Shown here piece by piece: positions 1 through 6,195 of a DNA stretch of 6,195 nt. Origin of the DNA: a bacterium (GTDB taxonomy: Bacteria > Desulfobacterota > Binatia > UBA12015); assembly GCA_018970825.1 (NCBI GenBank), contig JAGWVP010000204.1, forward strand, positions 1 to 6,195. Direction: 5' to 3'. The first letter of the stretch is position 1. Each line of letters starts with the position of its first letter. A program made the position numbers and the translations under genes. The notes beneath the pieces are model-generated. The model was given only the letters and a program-made list of their open reading frames with translations. It had not been told where the DNA came from and made no database searches.

Positions 1-854
1 TGATCGAGGGCTTCGACCGCTCGAGGCTTCTCGACTGGTGCCGCCGGATCGACGAGGGGCCGTGGAGCTCGCTCGCGGCCGGGGAGCGCATCGCCTTTCC
101 CAACACCGAGATCGTGGTGACGCTCGCGGCGGCCGCCGTGGCGACCGAGCGGGTGCGCATCTTCCCGACCGTCGTGGTCCTCCCGCTCCACTCGGCGGTG
201 CTGGTCGCGAAGCAGCTCGCGACGCTCGACGTCCTGTCCTCGGGCCGTCTCTCGGTGGGTCTCGGGGTCGGCGGTCGCGAGGAGGACTACCGGGCGGTGG
301 GTGCGCCGTTCGAGAGGCGGCTTCGCCGCCTCGAACGCCAGGTCGAGACGATGCTCGCCACCTGGCGCGGCGAGCCGCCCTTCGAGGGCTCGACGCCCGT
401 CGGCCCCGCACCGCTGCAGGTCTGCCCCGAGCTGCTCGCGGGTTCGATGCAGGAGCCCTCGATCCGCCGCGCGGCGCGCTGGGCCGACGGCCTCTGCGGG
501 TTCAGCCTCGGCCCGGACCCCGACGAGGTGGAGCGGTGCTTCGAGGTCGCGCGCGAGGCGTGGTCGGCGGCCGGCCGCGAGGCGCCGCCGCGACTCGTGA
601 CGAGCTGCTGGTACTCGCTCGGCGACGGGGCGCGCGAGCGCATGGACGCCTACGTCGAGCGCTACCTCGGCGTCTTCGGCCGCGACGTCGCGTCCTTCCT
701 CGCGAAGCAGTGCCGGACGACCTCGGCGGAAGCGCTCCGCGAGGTCGCGCGGCGCACGGCCGCCGCGGGCGGGGACGAACTCCTGCTGGTCCCGACCGGC
801 AGCGACCCTTCCGAGGTCGAGCGCGCGGCCGACGTGCTGGCCGGGGTGGCCTGA
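1..854 (+). CDS. LLM class flavin/F420-dependent oxidoreductase, 5' partial
   Basis: The reading frame is open from base 3 to the TGA at 852-854, giving 283 visible residues. Family members are usually around 300 residues, so only some 15-25 N-terminal residues are probably missing. Numbering from the first full codon, luciferase-like monooxygenase (TIM-barrel) hallmarks include GERIAFPN (27-34), the strand TERVRIFPTVVVLPLH (48-63), VAKQLATLD (68-76), SSGRLSVGLGVGGREEDY (79-96) and the late helix IRRAARWADG (154-163). The C-terminal segment (240-283) has the usual closing helices. An internal GTG at 114 is not the start, because conserved family sequence continues upstream of it. Members reduce or oxidise small organic molecules with F420 or FMN in the cytoplasm; substrate and cofactor cannot be read here. 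The gene is followed after 30 bases by a paralog on the same strand, so co-transcription is likely. Family assignment is secure; function is open. Confidence 0.9.
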   Translation, partial: IEGFDRSRLLDWCRRIDEGPWSSLAAGERIAFPNTEIVVTLAAAAVATERVRIFPTVVVLPLHSAVLVAKQLATLDVLSSGRLSVGLGVGGREEDYRAVGAPFERRLRRLERQVETMLATWRGEPPFEGSTPVGPAPLQVCPELLAGSMQEPSIRRAARWADGLCGFSLGPDPDEVERCFEVAREAWSAAGREAPPRLVTSCWYSLGDGARERMDAYVERYLGVFGRDVASFLAKQCRTTSAEALREVARRTAAAGGDELLLVPTGSDPSEVERAADVLAGVA

Positions 855-874
855 CGCCCGCGGCGGGGCGCGGC

Positions 875-880
875 AGGGGG
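875..880 (+). promoter_or_regulatory. Ribosome binding site for the second oxidoreductase
   Basis: AGGGGG lies 4 bases ahead of the ATG at 885 and sits in the 30-base gap after the upstream stop codon. It supports the ATG at 885 as the start. Confidence 0.6.
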
Positions 881-884
881 TGCC

Positions 885-1814
885 ATGGGCAGCGTCAAGA
901 TCGGCATCGGATTCTCGACGACCCGCGCGGGGCTCGCCACCGCGGACGAGATCGCGGCCTTCGCCGACGCCGCGGAGGACCTCGGCATCGACTCGCTGTG
1001 GCCGTCGGACCACGTCGTGTCCCGCCAGCCGAGCCTCGACACGACGGCACTGCTCGCGTTCGTCGCGGCGCGCACCCGTCGTCTGAAGCTCGGGCCGAGC
1101 GTGCTCGTCCTCCCGCCGCGCCACCCCATCCAGGTCGCGAAGGCCTATGCGACCCTCGACCACCTGGCCGGCGGCCGCCGCCGGGTCATCCTCGGCGTCG
1201 GGCTCGGCGGCGATCCGCGCGACAGCGAGGCGTGCGGCGTGCCTGCGGGCGAGCGCGCGGCCCGGATGCGCGAGTCGGTCGAGGTGATGCGCAAGCTCTG
1301 GTCGGGCCCGGACGTGAGTCACTCCGGGCGCTTCTGGTCGTTCGAGCACGTGACGCTCGAGCCGCGGCCGGTCGGCGGCCCGATCGACGTGTGGGTCGGC
1401 GGCAACAGCGACGCGGCCCTGCGTCGCGTCGCGCGCTGGGCCGACGGCTGGATGCCGTCGTTCATCTCGCCGCCGGAGTTCGGCGCGGGTGTCGCGAAGA
1501 TCGCGACCTGGGCGGCGGAGGAGGGTCGCACCTTCGACGCCGACGAGGCCGGTGCGCTCGTGCTCACCCACCTCGAGGAGGACCCGGCGCACGCGAGGGA
1601 GGCGGCCGAGCGTTTCTTCGCGAAGGCGCCTCTGCCCCGAGCGACGGGCGAAGACCGCACGATCTTCGGCACGCCGTCGCAGGCGGTCGAGCGGATCCGC
1701 GACTACGTGGCCCACGGCTGTCGCAAGTTCGTGCTGTTCCCGGTCGCGCCCGGCGCCGACCTCGTCCGGCAGGCGCGCCTCGTCGGCGAGAAGATCCTGC
1801 CGCACTTCGCCTGA
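885..1814 (+). CDS. LLM class flavin/F420-dependent oxidoreductase
   Basis: A complete 309-residue luciferase-like (TIM-barrel) oxidoreductase, normal length for the family. The ATG at 885 follows an AGGGGG ribosome binding site at 875-880 with a 4-base spacer. The protein opens with the typical first strand VKIGIGFSTT (4-13). Then come the helix LGIDSLWPSDHV (33-44), RRLKLGPSVLVLPPRHP (65-81), VAKAYATLD (84-92), GVGLGGDPRD (104-113, likely the flavin phosphate-binding region by family analogy), and IDVWVGGNSDAALRRVARWADGW (167-189, active-site face). The ending FGTPSQAVERIRDYVAHG (261-278) is characteristic of F420-type members. It resembles the upstream partial gene in block order, but most positions differ, so the two probably have different substrates or form a heteromeric pair. 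F420 as cofactor is inference; FMN cannot be excluded. No signal peptide is seen, so it should be cytoplasmic. Confidence 0.93.
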   Translation: MGSVKIGIGFSTTRAGLATADEIAAFADAAEDLGIDSLWPSDHVVSRQPSLDTTALLAFVAARTRRLKLGPSVLVLPPRHPIQVAKAYATLDHLAGGRRRVILGVGLGGDPRDSEACGVPAGERAARMRESVEVMRKLWSGPDVSHSGRFWSFEHVTLEPRPVGGPIDVWVGGNSDAALRRVARWADGWMPSFISPPEFGAGVAKIATWAAEEGRTFDADEAGALVLTHLEEDPAHAREAAERFFAKAPLPRATGEDRTIFGTPSQAVERIRDYVAHGCRKFVLFPVAPGADLVRQARLVGEKILPHFA

Positions 1815-1922
1815 CGTCCGCGCGCGGCGGCGTGCTGCGGCCCGGTGCGGTGCACTGCGGAGGCGCCGTCGCGACGCGCGTCGGTCCCGGCCCGGCCCGG
1901 TCCGCGCGGCGGCGAGGGGCCT

Positions 1923-3368
1923 TCAGGAGCGACGAGGCGGCGGCACCCAGCCGCCGAAGCGCTTCTCGAGCAGGTTCGCGACCGCGATCGTCCGGTGGTC
2001 GCCGCCGGGGGATGCCGCGACCTGCACGCCGAGGGGCAGTCCGTCGCCGTTCAGCCCCATCGGGACCTGCGTCACCGGGAACTCCATCACGTTCAGGATC
2101 GCGGTGTAGACCCAGTTGAAGGGCGGCATGAGCGGCTTCGTGTGACGCGGTGCGGGCTCGGGGTAGGGCGGGTAGAGCAGCACGCCTTCGCCGACGAGTT
2201 CCCCGAGCGCCGCGCGCAGTTCGCGGCCGCGCTCGAGCATCCGCCGCGTGCGGGCCGGCGCGAGCTTCGGCAGCGGCTCGATCATCGCCAGCACGAGCGC
2301 GGGCAGGGTGTGCGGGCTCCTTCCCCAGATCCACCGCGACACGAGGTGGGCCCCGGGCCAGGTCGTGCCGCCGCCCTCGGCGAGCATCTCGCGGAAGGAC
2401 GGGCCCCCGGCCGCGGACAGCATGGCCGACCAGATGTCGAAGGCGTGGCGCAGGTCCGCCACGCGAGCCTCGCGGACGACCGCGCCCTCCTTCGCGAGTG
2501 CGTCGGCCGCGCGCGCCTGGGCCGCGCGGAGATCGGCCGTCGGGGCGCGCACGCCGTCGTCGGGGATCGTGACGACCGACATCCCCGCGAAACTCACGCT
2601 CCCGGGATCGCCGAGTTCGATCTCGCGGCATCCCCCGTCGTGGCCGTCGGGCCCGGCGAGGATCCGCAGCAGCGGCCAGAGGTCCTCGGCGCGACGGCAG
2701 AGCGGTCCGGTCGTCAGGTAGCGAAGCGCGTCGCCGTGGGCGATCGGGAACTGCCCGGTCCCGGGCACGAGCCCGCCGGTCGGCTTGTGGCCGAAGATCC
2801 CGTTGAAGAAGGCCGGCATGCGGATCGAGCCGCCGATGTCCGAGCCGATGCCGAAGGGCGAGGCGCCCGCTCCCACGATCGCCCCCTCGCCGCCCGAGGA
2901 CCCGCCGACGATGCGGTCCTCGTCGTAGGGGTTGTTCGTGCGGCCGTAGACGCGGTTGTTCGTCTCCATCCACATGCAGAGCTCGGAGACGTTGGTCACG
3001 CCGAGCGGGATCGCGCCCGCCGCCCGCACGCGCGCGACCGCCGTCGCGTCGCGGTCGGCGAGCACGTGGCGGCGCGAGACGAGCCCGGAGGAGTTGGGCA
3101 TCCCCTCGAGGGCGAAGCATTCCTTGATCGTGCAGGGCACGCCGTGGAGCGGCGGGAGCCCGGCCGGGTCCTGCTCGCGCAGGACACGGTCGGCGCGGTC
3201 GGCCTCGCCTCGCGCGGCTTCGTAGCGGTCGCGCACGATCGCGTTCAGGCGGGGATTCACGCGCCGCGCGTGGTCGACGTGGGCCTCGACGACGTCGCGG
3301 GACGAGACGGTCCCGGACCGGACGAGTTCGGCGAGGCGCAGCGTCGAGAGGGTGAGGAGTTCGTCCAT
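1923..3368 (-). CDS. Amidase-signature hydrolase, FAAH2-like
   Basis: A 481-residue amidase-signature serine hydrolase, complete. The Lys-cisSer-Ser triad is visible: K82 in TIKE, S157 in GGSSGGEGA, and nucleophile S181 in DIGGSIRMP. The spacings are 75 and 24 residues, the same as K142/S217/S241 of mammalian FAAH. The chain also matches what I recall of vertebrate FAAH2 outside the signature: GRTNNPYD (142-149), MPAFFNGIFGHKP (184-196), GVLLYP (395-400), PVTQVPMGLN (431-440), GLPLGVQV (443-450) and the C-terminal FGGWV (471-475). No N-terminal membrane anchor or signal peptide is seen, so a soluble cytoplasmic enzyme is likely. A fatty-acid amide, aryl amide or ester substrate is inference. 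GatA is unlikely because no gatB or gatC neighbours are seen. The start is taken as the ATG at 3368 because family-like sequence (MDELLTLSTLRLAELV) begins there; an in-frame TTG at 3386 would add six residues. The Shine-Dalgarno match is weak (GGTG). The gene lies 91 bases downstream of the exporter genes on the same strand. Confidence 0.93.
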   Translation of the reverse strand: MDELLTLSTLRLAELVRSGTVSSRDVVEAHVDHARRVNPRLNAIVRDRYEAARGEADRADRVLREQDPAGLPPLHGVPCTIKECFALEGMPNSSGLVSRRHVLADRDATAVARVRAAGAIPLGVTNVSELCMWMETNNRVYGRTNNPYDEDRIVGGSSGGEGAIVGAGASPFGIGSDIGGSIRMPAFFNGIFGHKPTGGLVPGTGQFPIAHGDALRYLTTGPLCRRAEDLWPLLRILAGPDGHDGGCREIELGDPGSVSFAGMSVVTIPDDGVRAPTADLRAAQARAADALAKEGAVVREARVADLRHAFDIWSAMLSAAGGPSFREMLAEGGGTTWPGAHLVSRWIWGRSPHTLPALVLAMIEPLPKLAPARTRRMLERGRELRAALGELVGEGVLLYPPYPEPAPRHTKPLMPPFNWVYTAILNVMEFPVTQVPMGLNGDGLPLGVQVAASPGGDHRTIAVANLLEKRFGGWVPPPRRS

Positions 3369-3459
3369 CGCACCACGGGTACGCAACGCCCCGGGGGCGG
3401 GGCAAACCCGGCTCGCGGCCGGCGGTCGGTGCCGACGCGCCGCCGCGGGACGCCCGGGC

Positions 3460-5154
3460 TCAGGAGCCGAGGCGTTCGAGCGCCCGGATCCCGCGGCGGC
3501 GGGCCGAGCCGAAGGCCGCGGCGCACGGGAGGAGGGCCGCCGCGAAGGCGAGCAGGGCGAAGCCGGCCTTCGCGGCGGCGGTCGCCGGGGCGCCGCGTCC
3601 GAAGCCGAGCAGCCGCGAGATCGGCCAGGCCTCCAGCAGCACCACGAGTGCGACCAGCCCGAGAGCGCTCACCATGTAGACGATCGCGCCGAAGCCGGTC
3701 GCGATCTGCGCCGCGTTCTGGGTGTCGAGCCGGGGATGGGCCGCCCCGAAGCCGAGTCCCATCGCGACGATCGCCGCGACCAGCGGGACGAGCGTCGCCG
3801 CGAAGACGGCGGTCGCGAGCGGGTTCACGCCGAGCAGGTGGTTGGTCAGCACGACCAGCACCTCGCCGAGCACGACGAGCGGCCCGAAGCCGATCCAGAA
3901 CTTGCTCCACCACAGCCGGCCCAGCGAGACCGGGGCGGTGCGCAGGATCCACCAGGAGCGCCCCTCGAGGCTGATCGTCGGGAACACGAAGCGCACCGCG
4001 ACCGAGGTGACGACGAAGGCCGCGAGGCCCAGGTTGCAGAAGGTGGCGACGTCGCGCAGCACGATGCCAAGCGGCGTGTTCTCGGCGATCGGCAGTGCCG
4101 TGAAATTGTAGACGTAGATCACGACCAGCGCGCCGATCAGCACGAGCTGCGACCACTGGCTCGCGTCGCGCAGGAAGATCGAGAGGTCCTTCGCCAGCAG
4201 GAGCCGGGGCACCCGCGGCAGGAAGCCCGCGGCGCGCTCGATCCGGTCGAGCAGCGATCCCCCGTGCCCCGGCCGGCCTCCTTCCTGCGCCTTCGTCCAC
4301 GCCTTCAGGTAGGTGCGCTCGACGAGCGCCGCGCTCAGCAGGAACAGGGCCGCCGCGGTCGTCCACAGGAGCCCGAGCGAGAACGCCGGGTCGCCCTCGT
4401 GGCCGCCGAGCAGCGGCAGCATCGCCCCGGTGATCCAGGTGGTCGGCAGCCAGGGCGAGGGCTCGCCCCCGAAACCGACCAGGAAGGAGGCGAAGCCCGC
4501 GAGCCCCGAGGGGTCGGCGAGTCGCTCGGGCCGCGCGAGCCGGACGAGCACGAAGGCCGCGCCGACGGAGAGCCCGATGAGCAGCAGGAGTCCGTCGCGC
4601 GCGCGCTGCGCCGGGAACACGAGCACGAGCAGCGTCGCGACGATGGTGCCGATCGCGGCCGGGATGACGAGGAAGGGCAGGAGGGCCGCGACGGTGCCGC
4701 CGAAGAAGAGCGGCCCGCCCCGCTCGACGACGCCGTAGGCGAGGAAGATCGGGAGCCCGAACAGCAGCACCATCCAGGACGAGGAGACCAGCGTTTCGAG
4801 AAAGCGGGCGTGGTGCAGCACGCGCGGTTCGATCGGTGCGGCGAGCAGGAGGTTCACGTCGTCGGCGAGGTAGAAGGTCGTGAGAGCGGTGATCGTGTTG
4901 CTGAGCAGCAGGATCGCGAAGAACGTCACGAACAGCAGGACGAGCAGGCGCTCGGTGAGCAGCGGACCGAAGTCCCCGATCGTGTGGAACCACTCGAGGG
5001 CGCGCGCGAAGAGCGCGAAGCAGCCCGCCCAGAAGAGCGCGGTCAGCACCGAGAGCACGGCCGGCCGTCGCCATCCCCGCCGCAGGGCGTTGCGGGCGGC
5101 GAGCCGCCGCGGCGACACGATCCGAGCGACGCTCGGTTCCGGCAGCCCGCTCAC
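3460..5154 (-). CDS. ABC-2-like exporter membrane subunit, about 12 helices
   Basis: A 564-residue polytopic membrane protein starting at a GTG whose bases overlap the ATPase stop (GTGA, 4 bases). It is preceded by GAGGG at 6-base spacing. The reading frame stays open much further upstream, but that part is only the ATPase gene in another frame. Hydrophobic stretches read by eye fall near residues 34-52, 68-92, 122-141, 152-181, 188-205, 258-277, 333-352, 370-391, 420-438, 447-469, 483-507 and 528-548. That is about six helices, a charged cytosolic-looking stretch (280-330), then six more. The layout and length resemble the large putative ABC exporter permeases (Pfam ABC_tran_2 type, from memory) rather than the usual 250-380 residue ABC-2 subunit. 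Related-looking motifs occur in each half (around 97-118 and 396-418). With the coupled ATPase it should form an inner-membrane transporter; the substrate is unknown. Confidence 0.85.
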   Translation of the reverse strand: MSGLPEPSVARIVSPRRLAARNALRRGWRRPAVLSVLTALFWAGCFALFARALEWFHTIGDFGPLLTERLLVLLFVTFFAILLLSNTITALTTFYLADDVNLLLAAPIEPRVLHHARFLETLVSSSWMVLLFGLPIFLAYGVVERGGPLFFGGTVAALLPFLVIPAAIGTIVATLLVLVFPAQRARDGLLLLIGLSVGAAFVLVRLARPERLADPSGLAGFASFLVGFGGEPSPWLPTTWITGAMLPLLGGHEGDPAFSLGLLWTTAAALFLLSAALVERTYLKAWTKAQEGGRPGHGGSLLDRIERAAGFLPRVPRLLLAKDLSIFLRDASQWSQLVLIGALVVIYVYNFTALPIAENTPLGIVLRDVATFCNLGLAAFVVTSVAVRFVFPTISLEGRSWWILRTAPVSLGRLWWSKFWIGFGPLVVLGEVLVVLTNHLLGVNPLATAVFAATLVPLVAAIVAMGLGFGAAHPRLDTQNAAQIATGFGAIVYMVSALGLVALVVLLEAWPISRLLGFGRGAPATAAAKAGFALLAFAAALLPCAAAFGSARRRGIRALERLGS

Positions 5155-5915
5155 CACTGGCCCTCGGCCGCGCCGACCAGCTCGAGGAAGAGCTCCTCGA
5201 GCGTCGCGGGCCCGCCCGAGGCCCCGGGCCTCGCCGCCGCCCCCGCGGCCTGCGCGCGCAGTTCGGCGAGCGTGCCGAGCGCGATCAGCCGCCCGCGGTC
5301 GAGGACGCCGATCCGGGTCGCGAGCTCCTCGGCGACCGCGAGGCTGTGGGTCGAGAGGAACACCGTGATGCCGTCGGCCGCGAGCCGCGCGAGCAGCCGG
5401 CGGAAATCGTGTGCCCCCTGCGGATCGAGCCCGACCATCGGCTCGTCGAGCACGAGGATCCGCGGCTCGTGGATCAGCGCCGCCGCGAGCGCGAGCCGCT
5501 GCTTCATCCCGTGGGAGTAGGTCTCGGTCAGCTCGTTCGCGCGCCCGGCGAGCGCGAAGTCGTCGAGCAGGCGCGCCGCGCGATCGCGGCCCTCGGCCTT
5601 CGGAATGCCGTAGAGCCCGGCGACGAAGCCGAGCATCTCCGCGCCCGTCAGCTTGTCGTAGAGGTAGGGGTGGTCGGGCAGGTACCCGGTGATCGCCTTC
5701 GCCGCCTCGGCCTCGGTGCGGACGTCGTGGCCGCCGAGGAGCACGGTGCCCGCGCTCGGCTCGGTGAGCCCCATCATCATGCGGATCGTCGTGGTCTTGC
5801 CCGCGCCGTTGCGGCCGAGGAAGCCGAAGACGCATCCCGGCTCGATCTCGAGCGAGAGCCCGTCGACGGCCGCCATCGTGCCGAAGTCCTTGCGCAGTTC
5901 CCGGATCGAGATCAT
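5151..5915 (-). CDS. ABC transporter ATP-binding protein, ABC-2 exporter type
   Basis: A complete 254-residue nucleotide-binding subunit that energises the membrane protein encoded directly downstream. Visible motifs: Walker A GRNGAGKTT (34-42); the Q-loop region GYLPDHPYLYDKLTG (77-91), with Asp81 where Gln is canonical; the ABC signature YSHGMKQR (133-140), the degenerate form usual in ABC-2 exporters; Walker B ILVLDEP (153-159); D-loop GLDP (162-165); and switch His190 in STHSL. The C-terminal TLEELFLELVG (238-248) is the usual tail of drug- and polysaccharide-exporter ATPases, after a short Ala/Gly-rich linker (221-237). The ATG at 5915 has a strong GGGAGG site and overlaps the preceding transglutaminase stop by 4 bases (ATGA). 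The 3' end overlaps the permease start by 4 bases. Cytosolic, membrane-associated through its partner. The export direction is inferred from subfamily; the cargo is not known. Confidence 0.96.
   Translation of the reverse strand: MISIRELRKDFGTMAAVDGLSLEIEPGCVFGFLGRNGAGKTTTIRMMMGLTEPSAGTVLLGGHDVRTEAEAAKAITGYLPDHPYLYDKLTGAEMLGFVAGLYGIPKAEGRDRAARLLDDFALAGRANELTETYSHGMKQRLALAAALIHEPRILVLDEPMVGLDPQGAHDFRRLLARLAADGITVFLSTHSLAVAEELATRIGVLDRGRLIALGTLAELRAQAAGAAARPGASGGPATLEELFLELVGAAEGQW
5161..5165 (-). promoter_or_regulatory. Ribosome binding site deciding the permease GTG start
   Basis: On the minus strand GAGGG lies 6 bases before the GTG at 5154, within the end of the ATPase gene. It favours this GTG over the adjacent one at 5157 and over any start further inside the ATPase gene. 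Confidence 0.55.
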
Positions 5916-6195
5916 CGGGTTCCTCCCGCCGGCGAGAAGTCGAGCCGTCCGATGATGCGCGCGAGCTCGCCGTGACGCTCGGGCCCGCCCTCGACCAGCT
6001 TCACGTGGGTCGCGTCCGTCGGCATCTGCCGGAACACCGCGTCCGCCGAGACCCAGGAGCCGAGCCAGAACTCGGTCCAGGCGTGGTAGAGAAAGGCGCC
6101 GTCGGCGTACATGGCGCCGGCCGCGACGCGCGACGGGATGCCGGCCGCGCGGCCGAGCGCGGCGAGCAGGACGGCGTGCTCGTTGCAGTCGCCGC
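5912..6195 (-). CDS. Transglutaminase-like cysteine hydrolase, 5' partial
   Basis: The C-terminal 93 residues of a transglutaminase-core-fold protein whose start lies beyond the right edge. The frame is open to base 6195, well upstream of the internal ATG at 6112, which is not the true start because it would remove the catalytic Cys. Numbering visible residues, the Cys-His-Asp triad is Cys3 in GDCNEHA, His37 in YHAWTEF and Asp51 in WVSADAVF. GRAAGIPSRVAAG (14-26) is the strand-helix region typical of the fold. The following DATHVKLVEG (60-69) is common in bacterial transglutaminase-like proteins. These enzymes cleave or rearrange peptide/amide bonds, and the fold includes proteases and crosslinkers. 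Location cannot be judged without the N-terminus. The stop overlaps the ATPase ATG (ATGA), which argues for joint expression with the transporter. Fold assignment is strong; the reaction is unknown. Confidence 0.88.
   Translation of the reverse strand, partial: GDCNEHAVLLAALGRAAGIPSRVAAGAMYADGAFLYHAWTEFWLGSWVSADAVFRQMPTDATHVKLVEGGPERHGELARIIGRLDFSPAGGTR
5922..5927 (-). promoter_or_regulatory. Ribosome binding site of the ABC ATPase gene
   Basis: On the minus strand GGGAGG lies 6 bases before the ATG at 5915, inside the last codons of the transglutaminase gene. It is the best Shine-Dalgarno match in the window and fixes the ATPase start. With the ATGA overlap it suggests translational coupling. 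Confidence 0.7.

Noticed and set aside
855..870. Small stem-loop between the two oxidoreductase genes
   Set aside because: A 5-pair GC stem with a 6-base loop and no T-tract is expected by chance at this base composition. It is too weak to call a terminator or attenuator.
38..2119. Long plus-strand frame across both oxidoreductase genes
   Set aside because: Its translation is Arg/Gly/Pro-rich without motifs, whereas the other frame contains clear luciferase-like family sequence.
3369..3386. TTG at 3386 as the amidase start
   Set aside because: It adds MRTRGA, which lacks family resemblance, and there is no good Shine-Dalgarno site. The ATG at 3368 begins family-like sequence.
3420..3442. 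Hairpin between permease stop and amidase start as an intrinsic terminator
   Set aside because: The stem is short with a bulge, and no T-tract follows on the minus strand. GC-rich DNA gives such stems by chance.
1845..3974. Very long plus-strand open frame opposite the amidase and permease genes
   Set aside because: Its composition (His, Arg, Asp, Glu-rich low complexity) and lack of any family motif mark it as an antisense shadow in high-GC DNA, where stop codons are rare.
3352..5520. Long plus-strand frame opposite the permease, rich in Glu, Arg and Gln
   Set aside because: It is the mirror of the hydrophobic permease codons: antisense of Leu, Ala and Val codons gives such residues. No start signal or domain is seen.
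5155..5835. Upstream extension of the permease frame to a 791-residue product
   Set aside because: The added 227 residues are arginine- and alanine-rich frame-shadow sequence lying over the real ATPase gene. The membrane protein begins at the overlapped GTG with its own Shine-Dalgarno site.

Overview
This is a very GC-rich window (well over two thirds G+C by eye). It is densely coded, all five visible stop-bearing gene ends plus the left-edge gene use TGA, and there is no AT-rich island, tRNA, rRNA, CRISPR array or insertion sequence. The gene content is compatible with a high-GC actinobacterium or with a myxobacterial or other deltaproteobacterial-type lineage: luciferase-like F420/FMN oxidoreductases, an amidase-signature hydrolase, and a transglutaminase/ABC exporter cassette. 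The sequence alone does not settle which.

Left third, plus strand (1-1814). Two luciferase-like (LLM class) flavin- or F420-dependent oxidoreductase genes lie in tandem, 30 bases apart. The first has lost its N-terminus at the window edge; the second is complete. They are divergent paralogs, probably co-transcribed.

Middle, minus strand (1923-3368). A complete amidase-signature hydrolase has a perfectly spaced Lys-Ser-Ser triad. It reads along its whole length like the animal fatty-acid-amide hydrolase 2 group rather than like GatA. It converges on the oxidoreductase pair across a 108-base gap with no recognisable intrinsic terminator.

Right half, minus strand (3460-6195). Three genes are interlocked by 4-base stop/start overlaps. 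In transcription order they are a transglutaminase-like cysteine hydrolase (5' end beyond the window), an ABC ATPase and a large 12-helix ABC-2-like membrane protein. The two ABC proteins should form one exporter-like complex. The overlaps suggest translational coupling and point to the transglutaminase acting with the transporter. The amidase lies 91 bases downstream on the same strand and could be a read-through member of the transcript.

I see no strong case for a wholly new system. The best leads are the transglutaminase-exporter cassette and the FAAH2-like bacterial amidase.
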